A stretch of DNA of 64,000 nt, taken from positions 411,619 through 475,618 of the forward strand of contig NZ_KB905160.1 in the NCBI RefSeq assembly GCF_000378625.1, in the 5' to 3' direction. The notes under the pieces were generated by a model, which ran no database searches, was not told the origin of the DNA, and saw only the letters and a program-made list of their open reading frames with translations. Within the stretch, counting starts at the first letter, position 1. Each line of letters starts with the position of its first letter. A program made the position numbers and the translations under genes. Below, piece after piece: positions 55,834 through 64,000 of the stretch. This DNA comes from Colwellia piezophila ATCC BAA-637. Lineage in GTDB: Bacteria; Pseudomonadota; Gammaproteobacteria; Enterobacterales; Alteromonadaceae.

Positions 55834-58800
55834 ATGAGTACTAAATTTCCATACAAGTACAACAAATTAGCGGCAGCCTTATTTATAATGGCGCCAGTTG
55901 CTGTGGCCAATGCGGCAGCACCCGTGTTTATAAAAAATAGTGTATTAGAGAGTGAATTAAAGGTACTTTTTAATCCTAAAAATGCAAACTCTGAACATAT
56001 TTCGATAGCAGTTGATAGCCAAAACAGCATTTTTACTTCCTATCAAAATGCGGTTAAATCGGCAGATATCGTAAATGTATCAAAATTCTCGCAGGGGCAA
56101 GTAACAGCTTTAGGTGAACAATCAAGCCAAGCAACAGCTAATACCTTTACACAAATTCGTGTCAGTAAGAAAGACGATAGCTTGGTGTTAGCCTTTGTTG
56201 AAAAGGGTAATTTAATTGTTAAAACCAGTGCCGATGGTCAAGTTTGGCAGGAAGTTGCCAAACAAGCAGTTACCGCAACGTCAAAGTCAGTGAAAATGGA
56301 ATTGGATAGCGAAGGCACACCTTATATTTTACATGCTGGTAGTGATGGTAAAACCAACATTTATAAATTAAATGGCACTAGTTTAGACCTTGTCCTTGGC
56401 CCTCTGGTGGTACAAACAAACACCACAGTTACTGTTGCCGCTGATATAGCGATTAATAGCCAAGATGAACTCTATGTGGTGTATCGCCATTTTAACACAA
56501 CACATGCTACTAAAATCAAAAACAGAACCTATATCGCTTTTCAAGACGACATGGGTGAATGGCAACATATAGAAGCTTTATCATCACCACCTACATCGAT
56601 ATCTATACGTACTGTATTCGATGCCAATGATGATTTGCACCTGCTAACCTTCGGTTATAATGGCCCAGCTAGTGGCGGCATGTGGAAACTTGGCGTTGAT
56701 AGTTCTAACGCGCTAGAATGGTCTCAAATAGGTAATGACATTGCCTTTCCGCTAGCGGAATCTTATGGTACCAAGCAAGTTGGTAGCAACTTGATCGATT
56801 TAGCGTTTGATAGTCAAAATGTGCCTTATATCGCGTTTCAGCAAATGAACAATGACACGACGAAAAAACATGCACAAATGGCGACCTTGATCAACAATGT
56901 TTGGACAGAAATACCGTACGATTATGCTAGCGTAACGAAAACCGGTTCTGACCCTCTACAAACATCTCATAATTCTATTGATATCACTATCGACAGTTAC
57001 GATCGGCCATTATTGATGTTACGATCTGGGGGGACTGGGCATAATAATTACCCCTATGTGCTGCGCGCAAACTTAATTACTTCAGATAAAACTGTCTCTT
57101 ATAGTCTTAACGAAGGCGAAACGGCTGTTGGCAAGTTAACCGCCGATGACGCCGATGGTGATGCCATTACCTATGCGTTAACAGGTGCAGATCACGAGTT
57201 ATTTACTATTGATGCGACGGGCGAAATTAGCTTTAAAGCCGAACAGGAAATTTCTTCGAAAGATTTAGAATATTACCTGACCGTTTCGGCAACGGCTAAT
57301 AGTGACACCACCGAGCAAGATATTACAATTACCCTGATTAATAATCCAGCCAATGATAGCCCTGATACTGATGGTGATGGTATTAAGGATGACGTTGATC
57401 CCGATGACGATAATGATAAGTACTTGGATACTGATGAAATCGCTGCTGGCTCTGACCCGCTAGACAAGGATGATAAACCACTTGATACTGATGGTGACTT
57501 CATCTCGGATGTTACCGATACTGACGATGATAATGATGGCTTGTCTGACCTTGAAGAAGCAGAGTTAGGAACTGATCCGCTTTTAGTCGATACCGACGGT
57601 GATGGTGTTAATGATAAAGCGGAAGTGGATGCGGGCACCGATCCTACTGTTGCCGATACTGATAGCGATGAAGATGGTGTCAGTGATGCTACTGAGGAAG
57701 TAGACGGTACAGACCCACTTAAACCTGATACCGATGATGATGGTTTGACTGATGGTGAAGAAAAATCATTTGGCTCTGACCCACTTAACCCTGATTCAGA
57801 TGATGATGGTTTAACTGATTTCGTTGAGTACGGCTTAGGCACTAACCCTAATTCAGTGGATTCAGATAATGACGGTATTGATGATGCTGATGAAGTCATC
57901 ATCGCTGATGATGGCACAATTACTTTTATCACCGATCCCAATGATGCCGATTCAGATGACGACGGTTTAACTGATGGTCAAGAGCTAACTCTAGGAACCG
58001 ATCCGAATAATTCTGATTCAGATAATGATGGTTTGACTGATGCACAAGAAGTGGCTTTGCAAACTAACCCTAATAATCCTGATTCAGATAATGATGGTTT
58101 GACTGATGGCCAAGAAGTGGCTTTGCAAACTAACCCTAATAATGCTGACTCAGATGGTGATGGCTTAAATGATAGTGTTGATGTTGTTTGTCCTTTAACT
58201 GCTGGTGATTGTACCGAGCCGAGCTTCCCTGAAGATGAACTGGTCATTAGTTTCGATGCCACAGATCATCTAACAAATATCACCGCTGACATGATTGCCG
58301 ACAAAATAGTCGCTTTAAATATTGTGGTTACCGACTTACTTGATGATGATATTGAAATAGCAAAAGAGCATATTAGCTATAGCAAAGTAGAATTTAGCGA
58401 AGAAGAATTCAGCTCAGGTCAATATAATAATCTTATAATCTTAACGGTAACCGACAGTGAAGATTTTACGGTCACTAAACCCGTTAAGTTACATATTAAC
58501 CCCGTAGTTAAAATTAACTCCAGCTTAGCGGTTGAGCCAGGTCAAACTCAAGTAGAAATACCACTGAGAGTGCTAGGTGCTATTCCAACGGATTCAAGCC
58601 AAATTAACTATAGCATTGATGTGCAAGGTGTTGTTACTGAAGGTTCACTGACGGTTACTGCCGCTATATCTGCATCTGAAGCCAGCAATGGTGAGGTTAT
58701 AGAAGGTTCACCGCAAGTTGTTGAAAGCTTATTTATTGAAATCAGCGAAAATGCGGTGCACGGTGAAGAAATTGTTATTACTTTACTTAAATCTGAGCAT

Positions 58801-60429
58801 GTCAGTATTTTAGCTAATTCTCAGTTAGCGGCTAAAGTCATTGCGGAAAATAAAACACCTCGGGTGAGCTTAGTTTTACAACAAGAAAGTGCAGTAGGGC
58901 TAGGTGATTATGAAACAGTAAGTCGTATTACACCCTCTTTAGGTTATGTCAAAGTAGTTGCCGTTGTTAAAGATGTTAATGCGCTAGATGAACATGATAT
59001 TAACTTTTCTGTCAGCAATGATTTATTGGTTAATATTCCGGATGCAAACACCGAGTCTACTCTAGAAACTGAAACTGAAACTGAAACTGAAGTTATAGTT
59101 GATGAACATGATTATATTCAGAAAACCTTTGTATTTGACGCCTCAAACCTAGACCCTCTTGATTATCAAATCAGCGTTAGTGTTACAGAAAACAATACCA
59201 ACGATTTATATCAAGCCAATGCTTCAATATTATTGCCGGTAGATAAGTTTGTCGCTGATGCTACTTTAATGATTGACTCTGATCAGGATGGCATTGCCGA
59301 TGTGAATGAGTTTTCAGGTTTTGAAAATGATAACAGTCGACTTTATTTTGCCGGTGGCGACACTAACATTAAACGAGTCGATAGCTCAACGGGTAGTGGT
59401 GCTTTAAGGGTTACCGAAGGTTTGTCTTTTAAGTTAGGCCAGTTTGCTCAAGCTAAACTGCAGCGTAAAGCAGACGGCTCGGTTATCAGTGGCACAACGG
59501 CTCAAACCCCTAATTTACCACCAAATTCTGACGGTTTAATAAGCATTAACGATGACATAGAACAAAAATTCAAAAATCCATTAACCACAGTCACTAACTT
59601 TATTGTTGAGGGCTTAGCGGTTAATGGAGACTCTGTTTCGATTGTTATGCCATTAATTAATGTCGTTAAACAAGTGCAGATTGATGAAGAAGGTAATCCT
59701 GTAGTTAATGATAAAGACGTTGTTCAATATGAAAATATCATTACAGATGTCACTATTCCGACAGGTGCAGTGTATCGTAAATATACTCCGCAAAACGGTT
59801 GGTTTACTTTTGCCGAAGATGAAAACAATAGTTTAGCCTCGGCGATGAAAGATGAATTTGGTAATTGTCCAATACCGAGTGCAGCGGAATATTATGATGC
59901 TGATGGTCAAGCAAACGGCTTAGTTGCGGGTAACCAATGTATTCAATTAACCATTGAAGATGGCGGTCGTAATGATGCTGATGGTATGGCTAATGGTAGT
60001 GTTGAAGATCCTGGTTTCTTGGCGACACAAGATGAGAATAGAGCGCCGACAATAGATTCACTTATCCCTGTGTCAGCTGTATCGGGTGAAAATGTCTCTA
60101 TTAGCGTTGTTGCCTCAGATGCAGATGAAGATGAACTTAGCTATCAATGGGTACAGCTTGGTGAACAGACGGTAAACATTGACGATGCGAGTGGTAAAAC
60201 CATTAACTTTACCGCGCCAATTGTCTCAGAAACTACCATTTTATCTTTTGCTGTTACTGCTATTGACTCAGCGGGTGCTAGTAGTGTTCAACAGCAAGTA
60301 GAGCTAACCGTAACTTCTGTGGTCGCTGATAAGCCTGAGGGAGATCAGCATAGTAGTGCTGGCTCGTTTGGCTGGTTACTCGCTTTTACAAGTTTGTTTG
60401 GTTTATTTCGACGTAAACGCAATAGTTAA
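55834..60429 (+). CDS. Large surface protein with TSP3 repeats and GlyGly-CTERM-like tail
   Basis: 1531 aa. Signal peptide (residues 1-28, ANAA). Residues ~40-430 are propeller-like, similar to the protein at 51753 (NSIFTSYQ, TPYILHAG, ELYVVYRH, NVPYIAFQ). A cadherin-like domain follows (~430-500), then about ten thrombospondin-3 calcium-binding repeats (nt 57360-58190), beta-sandwich parts, a choice-of-anchor-U-like domain near nt 59340-60010 (IEDGGRNDADGMANGSVEDPG), a REJ/PKD-like domain, and AGSFGWLLAFTSLFGLFRRKR as a GlyGly-CTERM/rhombosortase signal. Outer surface protein; calcium likely stabilises it. No enzyme domain recognised. Confidence 0.82.
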   Translation: MSTKFPYKYNKLAAALFIMAPVAVANAAAPVFIKNSVLESELKVLFNPKNANSEHISIAVDSQNSIFTSYQNAVKSADIVNVSKFSQGQVTALGEQSSQATANTFTQIRVSKKDDSLVLAFVEKGNLIVKTSADGQVWQEVAKQAVTATSKSVKMELDSEGTPYILHAGSDGKTNIYKLNGTSLDLVLGPLVVQTNTTVTVAADIAINSQDELYVVYRHFNTTHATKIKNRTYIAFQDDMGEWQHIEALSSPPTSISIRTVFDANDDLHLLTFGYNGPASGGMWKLGVDSSNALEWSQIGNDIAFPLAESYGTKQVGSNLIDLAFDSQNVPYIAFQQMNNDTTKKHAQMATLINNVWTEIPYDYASVTKTGSDPLQTSHNSIDITIDSYDRPLLMLRSGGTGHNNYPYVLRANLITSDKTVSYSLNEGETAVGKLTADDADGDAITYALTGADHELFTIDATGEISFKAEQEISSKDLEYYLTVSATANSDTTEQDITITLINNPANDSPDTDGDGIKDDVDPDDDNDKYLDTDEIAAGSDPLDKDDKPLDTDGDFISDVTDTDDDNDGLSDLEEAELGTDPLLVDTDGDGVNDKAEVDAGTDPTVADTDSDEDGVSDATEEVDGTDPLKPDTDDDGLTDGEEKSFGSDPLNPDSDDDGLTDFVEYGLGTNPNSVDSDNDGIDDADEVIIADDGTITFITDPNDADSDDDGLTDGQELTLGTDPNNSDSDNDGLTDAQEVALQTNPNNPDSDNDGLTDGQEVALQTNPNNADSDGDGLNDSVDVVCPLTAGDCTEPSFPEDELVISFDATDHLTNITADMIADKIVALNIVVTDLLDDDIEIAKEHISYSKVEFSEEEFSSGQYNNLIILTVTDSEDFTVTKPVKLHINPVVKINSSLAVEPGQTQVEIPLRVLGAIPTDSSQINYSIDVQGVVTEGSLTVTAAISASEASNGEVIEGSPQVVESLFIEISENAVHGEEIVITLLKSEHVSILANSQLAAKVIAENKTPRVSLVLQQESAVGLGDYETVSRITPSLGYVKVVAVVKDVNALDEHDINFSVSNDLLVNIPDANTESTLETETETETEVIVDEHDYIQKTFVFDASNLDPLDYQISVSVTENNTNDLYQANASILLPVDKFVADATLMIDSDQDGIADVNEFSGFENDNSRLYFAGGDTNIKRVDSSTGSGALRVTEGLSFKLGQFAQAKLQRKADGSVISGTTAQTPNLPPNSDGLISINDDIEQKFKNPLTTVTNFIVEGLAVNGDSVSIVMPLINVVKQVQIDEEGNPVVNDKDVVQYENIITDVTIPTGAVYRKYTPQNGWFTFAEDENNSLASAMKDEFGNCPIPSAAEYYDADGQANGLVAGNQCIQLTIEDGGRNDADGMANGSVEDPGFLATQDENRAPTIDSLIPVSAVSGENVSISVVASDADEDELSYQWVQLGEQTVNIDDASGKTINFTAPIVSETTILSFAVTAIDSAGASSVQQQVELTVTSVVADKPEGDQHSSAGSFGWLLAFTSLFGLFRRKRNS
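58015..58146 (+). repeat. 66-bp tandem repeat within TSP3 block
   Basis: Two near-identical 66-bp units (58015-58080 and 58081-58146), encoding DSDNDGLTDxQEVALQTNPN NP-type repeats. They differ from the rest of the block by their nucleotide identity, so this is a recent duplication in the calcium-binding region. Confidence 0.9.
59065..59088 (+). repeat. 6-bp coding microsatellite GAAACT x4
   Basis: Four exact copies encoding Glu-Thr four times in the 1531-aa protein. Slippage by whole units keeps the frame. Confidence 0.95.
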
Positions 60430-60451
60430 TAGCACATTGAAGCCGTTAATT

Positions 60452-60477
60452 AAAAACCAGCATTTGCTGGTTTTTTT
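60452..60477 (+). terminator. Terminator of the large surface gene
   Basis: An AAAAACCAGC arm, ATTT loop and GCTGGTTTTTTT arm, 22 bp after the stop. Strong U tract. Confidence 0.9.
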
Positions 60478-60795
60478 ATGCCGGTGATATCGGATGTTTT
60501 TAATAGAGCGGCAGTAGTTAGTAATCAATTTTTGTTGTCTTGTTATAGGTTAAGTGTACAAATGATGGCGGTAGTGAATGATTTGGTTTTTATTGTTTTT
60601 TTGATGGCGTATTGATGGTTTTACTACTTTTTATCAATACTGCTCAGTGTTCTTATGGGTAAGTAATAATAGGTAGCTATTGTTTTTCAAGGTAAATTAA
60701 AATTTTCACAATATCAATTGATGTATGTTTATATATAATGTAATCTTTATTGTGTTTAGGTATATTAATATAATAAAATTTATGGGGAACATATT
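60478..60795. other. Intergenic, no gene seen
   Basis: 318 bp, rich in T. It must contain the promoter of the 80-aa gene, but I could not define it. No repeat or RNA gene seen. Confidence 0.4.
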
Positions 60796-61038
60796 ATGAA
60801 TAAATTATTACTAATCACTGCAGGTGCTCTTACGCTGATATCAACGATTACTCTCGCTAATACCGGTCTTGAAAAATCGATAGATACACAAGTAAACCGT
60901 GCAAATGAAGAAATAGTTGTCATTGAAAGCTTTAAAAACTGTGTCAAAAAATCAAATGACGGTGCCGATATCAAGGCCTGTCATCAAAGTAAAAAAGTTG
61001 AGATGAAACAATTGTGGGCCGCTCGCGCTAAGAAGTAG
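60796..61038 (+). CDS. Small secreted protein, 80 aa
   Basis: Signal peptide of ~21 residues (LLLITAGALTLISTITLA, cleaved near ANT). The mature 58 residues are charged, helical, with two Cys (KNCVKKSNDGADIKACHQSKK), likely one disulfide. Preceded by GGGGAAC 8 nt upstream. Family not recognised. Has its own terminator, so it is probably a stand-alone periplasmic or extracellular peptide. Confidence 0.65.
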   Translation: MNKLLLITAGALTLISTITLANTGLEKSIDTQVNRANEEIVVIESFKNCVKKSNDGADIKACHQSKKVEMKQLWAARAKK

Positions 61039-61058
61039 GGCATATAGCTCAATTTTGT

Positions 61059-61086
61059 AAATCCGTTTATTTAGCGGATTTTTTTT
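61059..61086 (+). terminator. Terminator of the 80-aa gene
   Basis: AAATCCG (61059-61065) with CGGATTT (61075-61081), 9-nt loop and a run of eight T. Confidence 0.85.
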
Positions 61087-61161
61087 GCCTAAAAATTATA
61101 AAAAAATGATTACAAGTATCGATGTTGTCGATATTTCATCCAATGGCTAAGGAAAAACTAA

Positions 61162-64000
61162 ATGAAGTATCGTGACATGTTAATAATGAGCAGCCTGTTT
61201 TTGACTGCATGTGGTGGCGGCGAAGAAAGCTCACCGCCTGAGCAAGCTGTTGATAGAACCGTACCGATAATTACGGTAATTGGCAGTGCAACGGTGGACA
61301 TATTTCAGGGACAAAGTTACCAAGAACCTGGTGTAACTGCTTTTGATGATGTTGATGGTGATATAACCAGTGCCATTATTAACAATGTTTCTGCCCTTGA
61401 TATTAATACCATCGGCCAATATAGCATCCATTATAGTGTTACCGACCAAGCAGGCAATCAAGCATCTGCCAGTCGCACGGTTAGGGTGATAGCACAAGGC
61501 GAAATTGATAGTGCAGCGCCGCTAATTTCCTTAGTGGGTAATAACCCACAGCAGTTAACGTTAGGTGAAGCTTACCCTGAGTTAGGAGCGACAGCGGTAG
61601 ATGAACGCGATGGTGATATGAGTAACAATATTGTTATTGACGCCTCAGCGGTTAACAGCGATAGCATAGGTAGTTATGAGGTGAGTTATACCGTACATGA
61701 TGCCGCCGAAAATTCTAGCGTAGTAACCCGTGTTGTTAATGTCGTCGCTGCGGGTCTTCTCGATAGCAGTGCCGCTATTATTTCCTTATTGGGTGTTAAT
61801 CCACAACAGTTAACACTAGGTGAAACGTACCTTGAGCTCGGCGCAACAGCACTTGATGAGGTTGATGGCAATTTAACAAATAATATTATTATTGATTCAT
61901 CAGCACTGAACAACCAACTCGTTGGCAGTTATCAAGTGAGCTACACCGTCAGCGATAAAACCGGCAATACAGCGGTTACCAACCGTACTATTAATGTTGC
62001 TGCTGCCAATGACACAACCCCTGTTCTTTCTTTAATTGGCTCAAATCCCCAACAGTTACTGCAAGGCCAAACATATACGGAACTTAATGCTACCGCGTTT
62101 GATCAAATTGAGGGTGATATCAGCGATATAATTACTATTGATACGAGTGCTGTTGATATGCAAACCGTTGGTCATTACCGCGTGATTTATGCTGTGGTTG
62201 ATAGTGCCGGCCATGCTGTTAGCGTGCAACGCGAAGTTCAAGTAATTGCCCCTCAGTTGCACACAACCGCCTTGTCGGATTTAAGTTATGTCTCGTCGGG
62301 TGCTGCTGATTTTACGGATATCGCTCTTGATAGTTTTGACAACGCTTATATAGTATTTCAAGATCAATCGAACGCTAATGTTACTCGCATAAAAAAGCAA
62401 GTTGCAGGTGTCTGGCTAAATTTGGGTGATAATGATGGTATTTTATCTACCCAAGCTGCGAGTTATCAACAAGTTGCTATTGCTAGTGATGATACCGTTT
62501 ACACTGCCTTTATAGAAAACAACCAAGTTAAGTTAACGCGATTAGTAACAAATAATTGGCAAAGTTTTACTGCACCTACTATTACCGGTAATGTTGACTC
62601 ATTACAATTTGCTCTTGATAGTCAGGATGTTCCTTACCTACTTTATGGTCAAGCCTCGGTTTTTTCCCTAATCAGTTATCAAAATAATCAATGGCAATCA
62701 GTGGGCAGCAGTTCGTTTAATGTTGGCAAAGTAGGTGCCGATTACGTTATTGACTTTGTGCCTTCTTCAAGCTCATCCATTGCTTTAAGTTATCGCAACT
62801 CCGATGATGCTAATAAAGCGGCACGAACAGTTGTTTACGATGGCAACGTTTGGCTAGCAACTTCAGGTTTAGGCTCAGGCTCGTCTATTTCATTAACATC
62901 AAGCAGTGAGGGGGACTTTTATGCTTTCAAAGTGTGGTTTTCTAATACTAAAGGTAAGGCTGCTGTTTATAAGCTAATGGGCACTCAGTGGCGTGTTATG
63001 GGTGAACAAGGCTTTAATCATGTATTAACCGAACATGGTATTAACGAAGCAGGTACTCCTATCAACACTGACATTGTTGTCAATGATGTTGGTGATATTT
63101 ATGTTGTTTATACTGATCCACAAACGATAGATGCTATTGCTGAAAACAGAACTGTGCTGGCAAAATACAGCGCTGAAAATTGGCAACAACTCATGGGTAG
63201 TGATATCACTCCGATTGTACAAGCAAGTACTCGCTCAAATAGCTTAACGTTAACCGGTGAGGGAAATGTCTTTATTACCTTTGTTGATGGTGGTGTGAAT
63301 CATTCAGGTAAGGCGGTAATGCTAAAAGAGCTTACTTTGCTCGATACTGATGGTGATGGAATTGTTGATATCGTTGATCTTGATGATGATAATGACGGTT
63401 ATAACGATATTGATGATTATAAGCCTTTAGATGCCAGTGTTTGGTTAGTCCCTTTTGATCTTGCTGCGGTATTATTGAACGCACAGCCTGGTGATGTTAT
63501 TACCATACCCGCTGGTAGTTATTCCTCTGGGGTGACTCTGCCAAATAATAAACCCAGTGGTAGCTCAGATGAGCCTATCCTGATTGTCGGCGAAACAGAT
63601 GCCCAGGGTAATAATTTGGTTACTTTTGATGGCACGGTTAATGTTGATGATCTTGCTATAAACGAGTGGCAACAAGTTAATGGTATTTGGCAGCGCCAGT
63701 TATCAGCCACGAGTAACATATGGCAATTATTTATTGAACAAGCTGACTCATTTAGTGGTAGTGAATATAGCCAAATGGTGCCAGCGCGCTGGCCTAATGC
63801 CAAATTTACTGACGGTAGTATTTATTCGCGTTCGGTATGGGCGAAAGCGACAGATACGGGTCATAACCCAATAATGAAGCATAAAGACTTAGCGAAATTC
63901 AGTTATTCCGGCACTATGAATGCGTTGAATCAAGCCTGTTTTAGCCGCTTTGCTGATGGTGAGGCGGGTTGGGAAATGGACAATATAGGCTCGGTACAAA
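61162..64000 (+). CDS. Lipoprotein with Ig-like repeats and polysaccharide-enzyme-like beta-helix, 3'-partial
   Basis: Starts at 61162 with AAGGA 8 nt upstream; open to the right edge (946 codons visible). Lipobox LTAC (Cys17) then Gly. Four Ig-like (DUF5011/HYR-like) repeats of ~85 residues at 61240-62250 (xPQQLTLGExYxELGATAxDxxDG). A propeller-like segment (62260-63330) resembles those at 51753 and 55834. A TSP3 unit (63340-63430), then the start of a right-handed beta-helix: PGDVITIPAGSY, EPILIVGET, and QLFIEQ..MVPARWPNA, as in polysaccharide lyases or glycosidases of the chondroitinase-B/beta-helix type. It may be an outer-surface enzyme feeding the receptor. Confidence 0.8.
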   Translation, partial: MKYRDMLIMSSLFLTACGGGEESSPPEQAVDRTVPIITVIGSATVDIFQGQSYQEPGVTAFDDVDGDITSAIINNVSALDINTIGQYSIHYSVTDQAGNQASASRTVRVIAQGEIDSAAPLISLVGNNPQQLTLGEAYPELGATAVDERDGDMSNNIVIDASAVNSDSIGSYEVSYTVHDAAENSSVVTRVVNVVAAGLLDSSAAIISLLGVNPQQLTLGETYLELGATALDEVDGNLTNNIIIDSSALNNQLVGSYQVSYTVSDKTGNTAVTNRTINVAAANDTTPVLSLIGSNPQQLLQGQTYTELNATAFDQIEGDISDIITIDTSAVDMQTVGHYRVIYAVVDSAGHAVSVQREVQVIAPQLHTTALSDLSYVSSGAADFTDIALDSFDNAYIVFQDQSNANVTRIKKQVAGVWLNLGDNDGILSTQAASYQQVAIASDDTVYTAFIENNQVKLTRLVTNNWQSFTAPTITGNVDSLQFALDSQDVPYLLYGQASVFSLISYQNNQWQSVGSSSFNVGKVGADYVIDFVPSSSSSIALSYRNSDDANKAARTVVYDGNVWLATSGLGSGSSISLTSSSEGDFYAFKVWFSNTKGKAAVYKLMGTQWRVMGEQGFNHVLTEHGINEAGTPINTDIVVNDVGDIYVVYTDPQTIDAIAENRTVLAKYSAENWQQLMGSDITPIVQASTRSNSLTLTGEGNVFITFVDGGVNHSGKAVMLKELTLLDTDGDGIVDIVDLDDDNDGYNDIDDYKPLDASVWLVPFDLAAVLLNAQPGDVITIPAGSYSSGVTLPNNKPSGSSDEPILIVGETDAQGNNLVTFDGTVNVDDLAINEWQQVNGIWQRQLSATSNIWQLFIEQADSFSGSEYSQMVPARWPNAKFTDGSIYSRSVWAKATDTGHNPIMKHKDLAKFSYSGTMNALNQACFSRFADGEAGWEMDNIGSVQ

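Noticed and set aside
57273..58262. Long minus frames of 222 and 94 codons within the TSP3 gene
   Set aside because: Shadow frames with Ser/Val/Pro bias produced by the repeated Asp/Gly codons on the other strand.

Overview
The window looks like chromosomal DNA of an AT-rich marine gammaproteobacterium of the Alteromonadales, most like Colwellia or Thalassotalea (Colwelliaceae). This is inferred from low GC, HtpX, a large TonB-dependent receptor, rhombosortase-type (GlyGly-CTERM-like) surface proteins, thrombospondin-3 repeats and the general gene style. No rRNA and no complete tRNA gene was found.

Layout. 1-9.85 kb: the 3' part of a giant secreted repeat protein that runs in from the left edge (the ATG at 390 is internal); about 7.9 kb of it is a tandem duplication of one ~3.96 kb module. 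9.9-10.9 kb: paired short repeats and a 20-nt stretch that looks like the 3' end of a leucine tRNA followed by a strong terminator, suggesting the edge of an integrated island. 11.3-13.5 kb: L-lactate dehydrogenase lldD divergent from a LysR regulator. 13.8-17.8 kb: an IS30-type transposase remnant, a periplasmic binding protein divergent from a PAS histidine kinase, and an aldose-1-epimerase remnant. 18-36.4 kb: a mixed region: htpX, a membrane protein, a SWIM/SNF2 helicase, an EamA transporter, an S41 protease lipoprotein with a small partner lipoprotein, an alpha/beta hydrolase, a Crp-like regulator divergent from a SpoIIAA-like protein, a SEC-C protein, an MFS exporter and a three-gene ABC importer of the putative selenate/phosphonate type.

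36.5-64 kb: the most coherent part, a sugar and glycan locus. A seven-gene cluster (37.2-43.4 kb) encodes a split UxaA-type dehydratase, an aldo/keto reductase, an amidohydrolase-type lactonase, an SDR dehydrogenase, a FucP-like symporter and a mutarotase. Together these match non-phosphorylative oxidation of L-fucose or a related 6-deoxy or aldonic sugar. The last cleavage enzyme is not in the window. A GntR/FCD regulator with two winged helices (47.2-48.1 kb) is divergent from a 1055-aa TonB-dependent receptor. A near-identical palindromic motif lies upstream of both the catabolic cluster (36982-37009) and the receptor (48339-48364), which suggests one regulon. Downstream of the receptor are two very large surface proteins with rhombosortase-like tails, an OmpW-like barrel, a small secreted protein and a lipoprotein with Ig-like repeats, a predicted propeller and a beta-helix polysaccharide-enzyme-like region cut by the right edge. 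Three of these proteins share a similar propeller-like segment.

The window carries many decayed pieces: a LysR relic, an IS30 N-terminus, a galM C-terminus and a TonB-receptor C-terminus. It also has a foldback MITE with 15-bp perfect ends sitting between the mutarotase gene and its terminator, a dispersed hairpin repeat in three places and several short tandem repeats.
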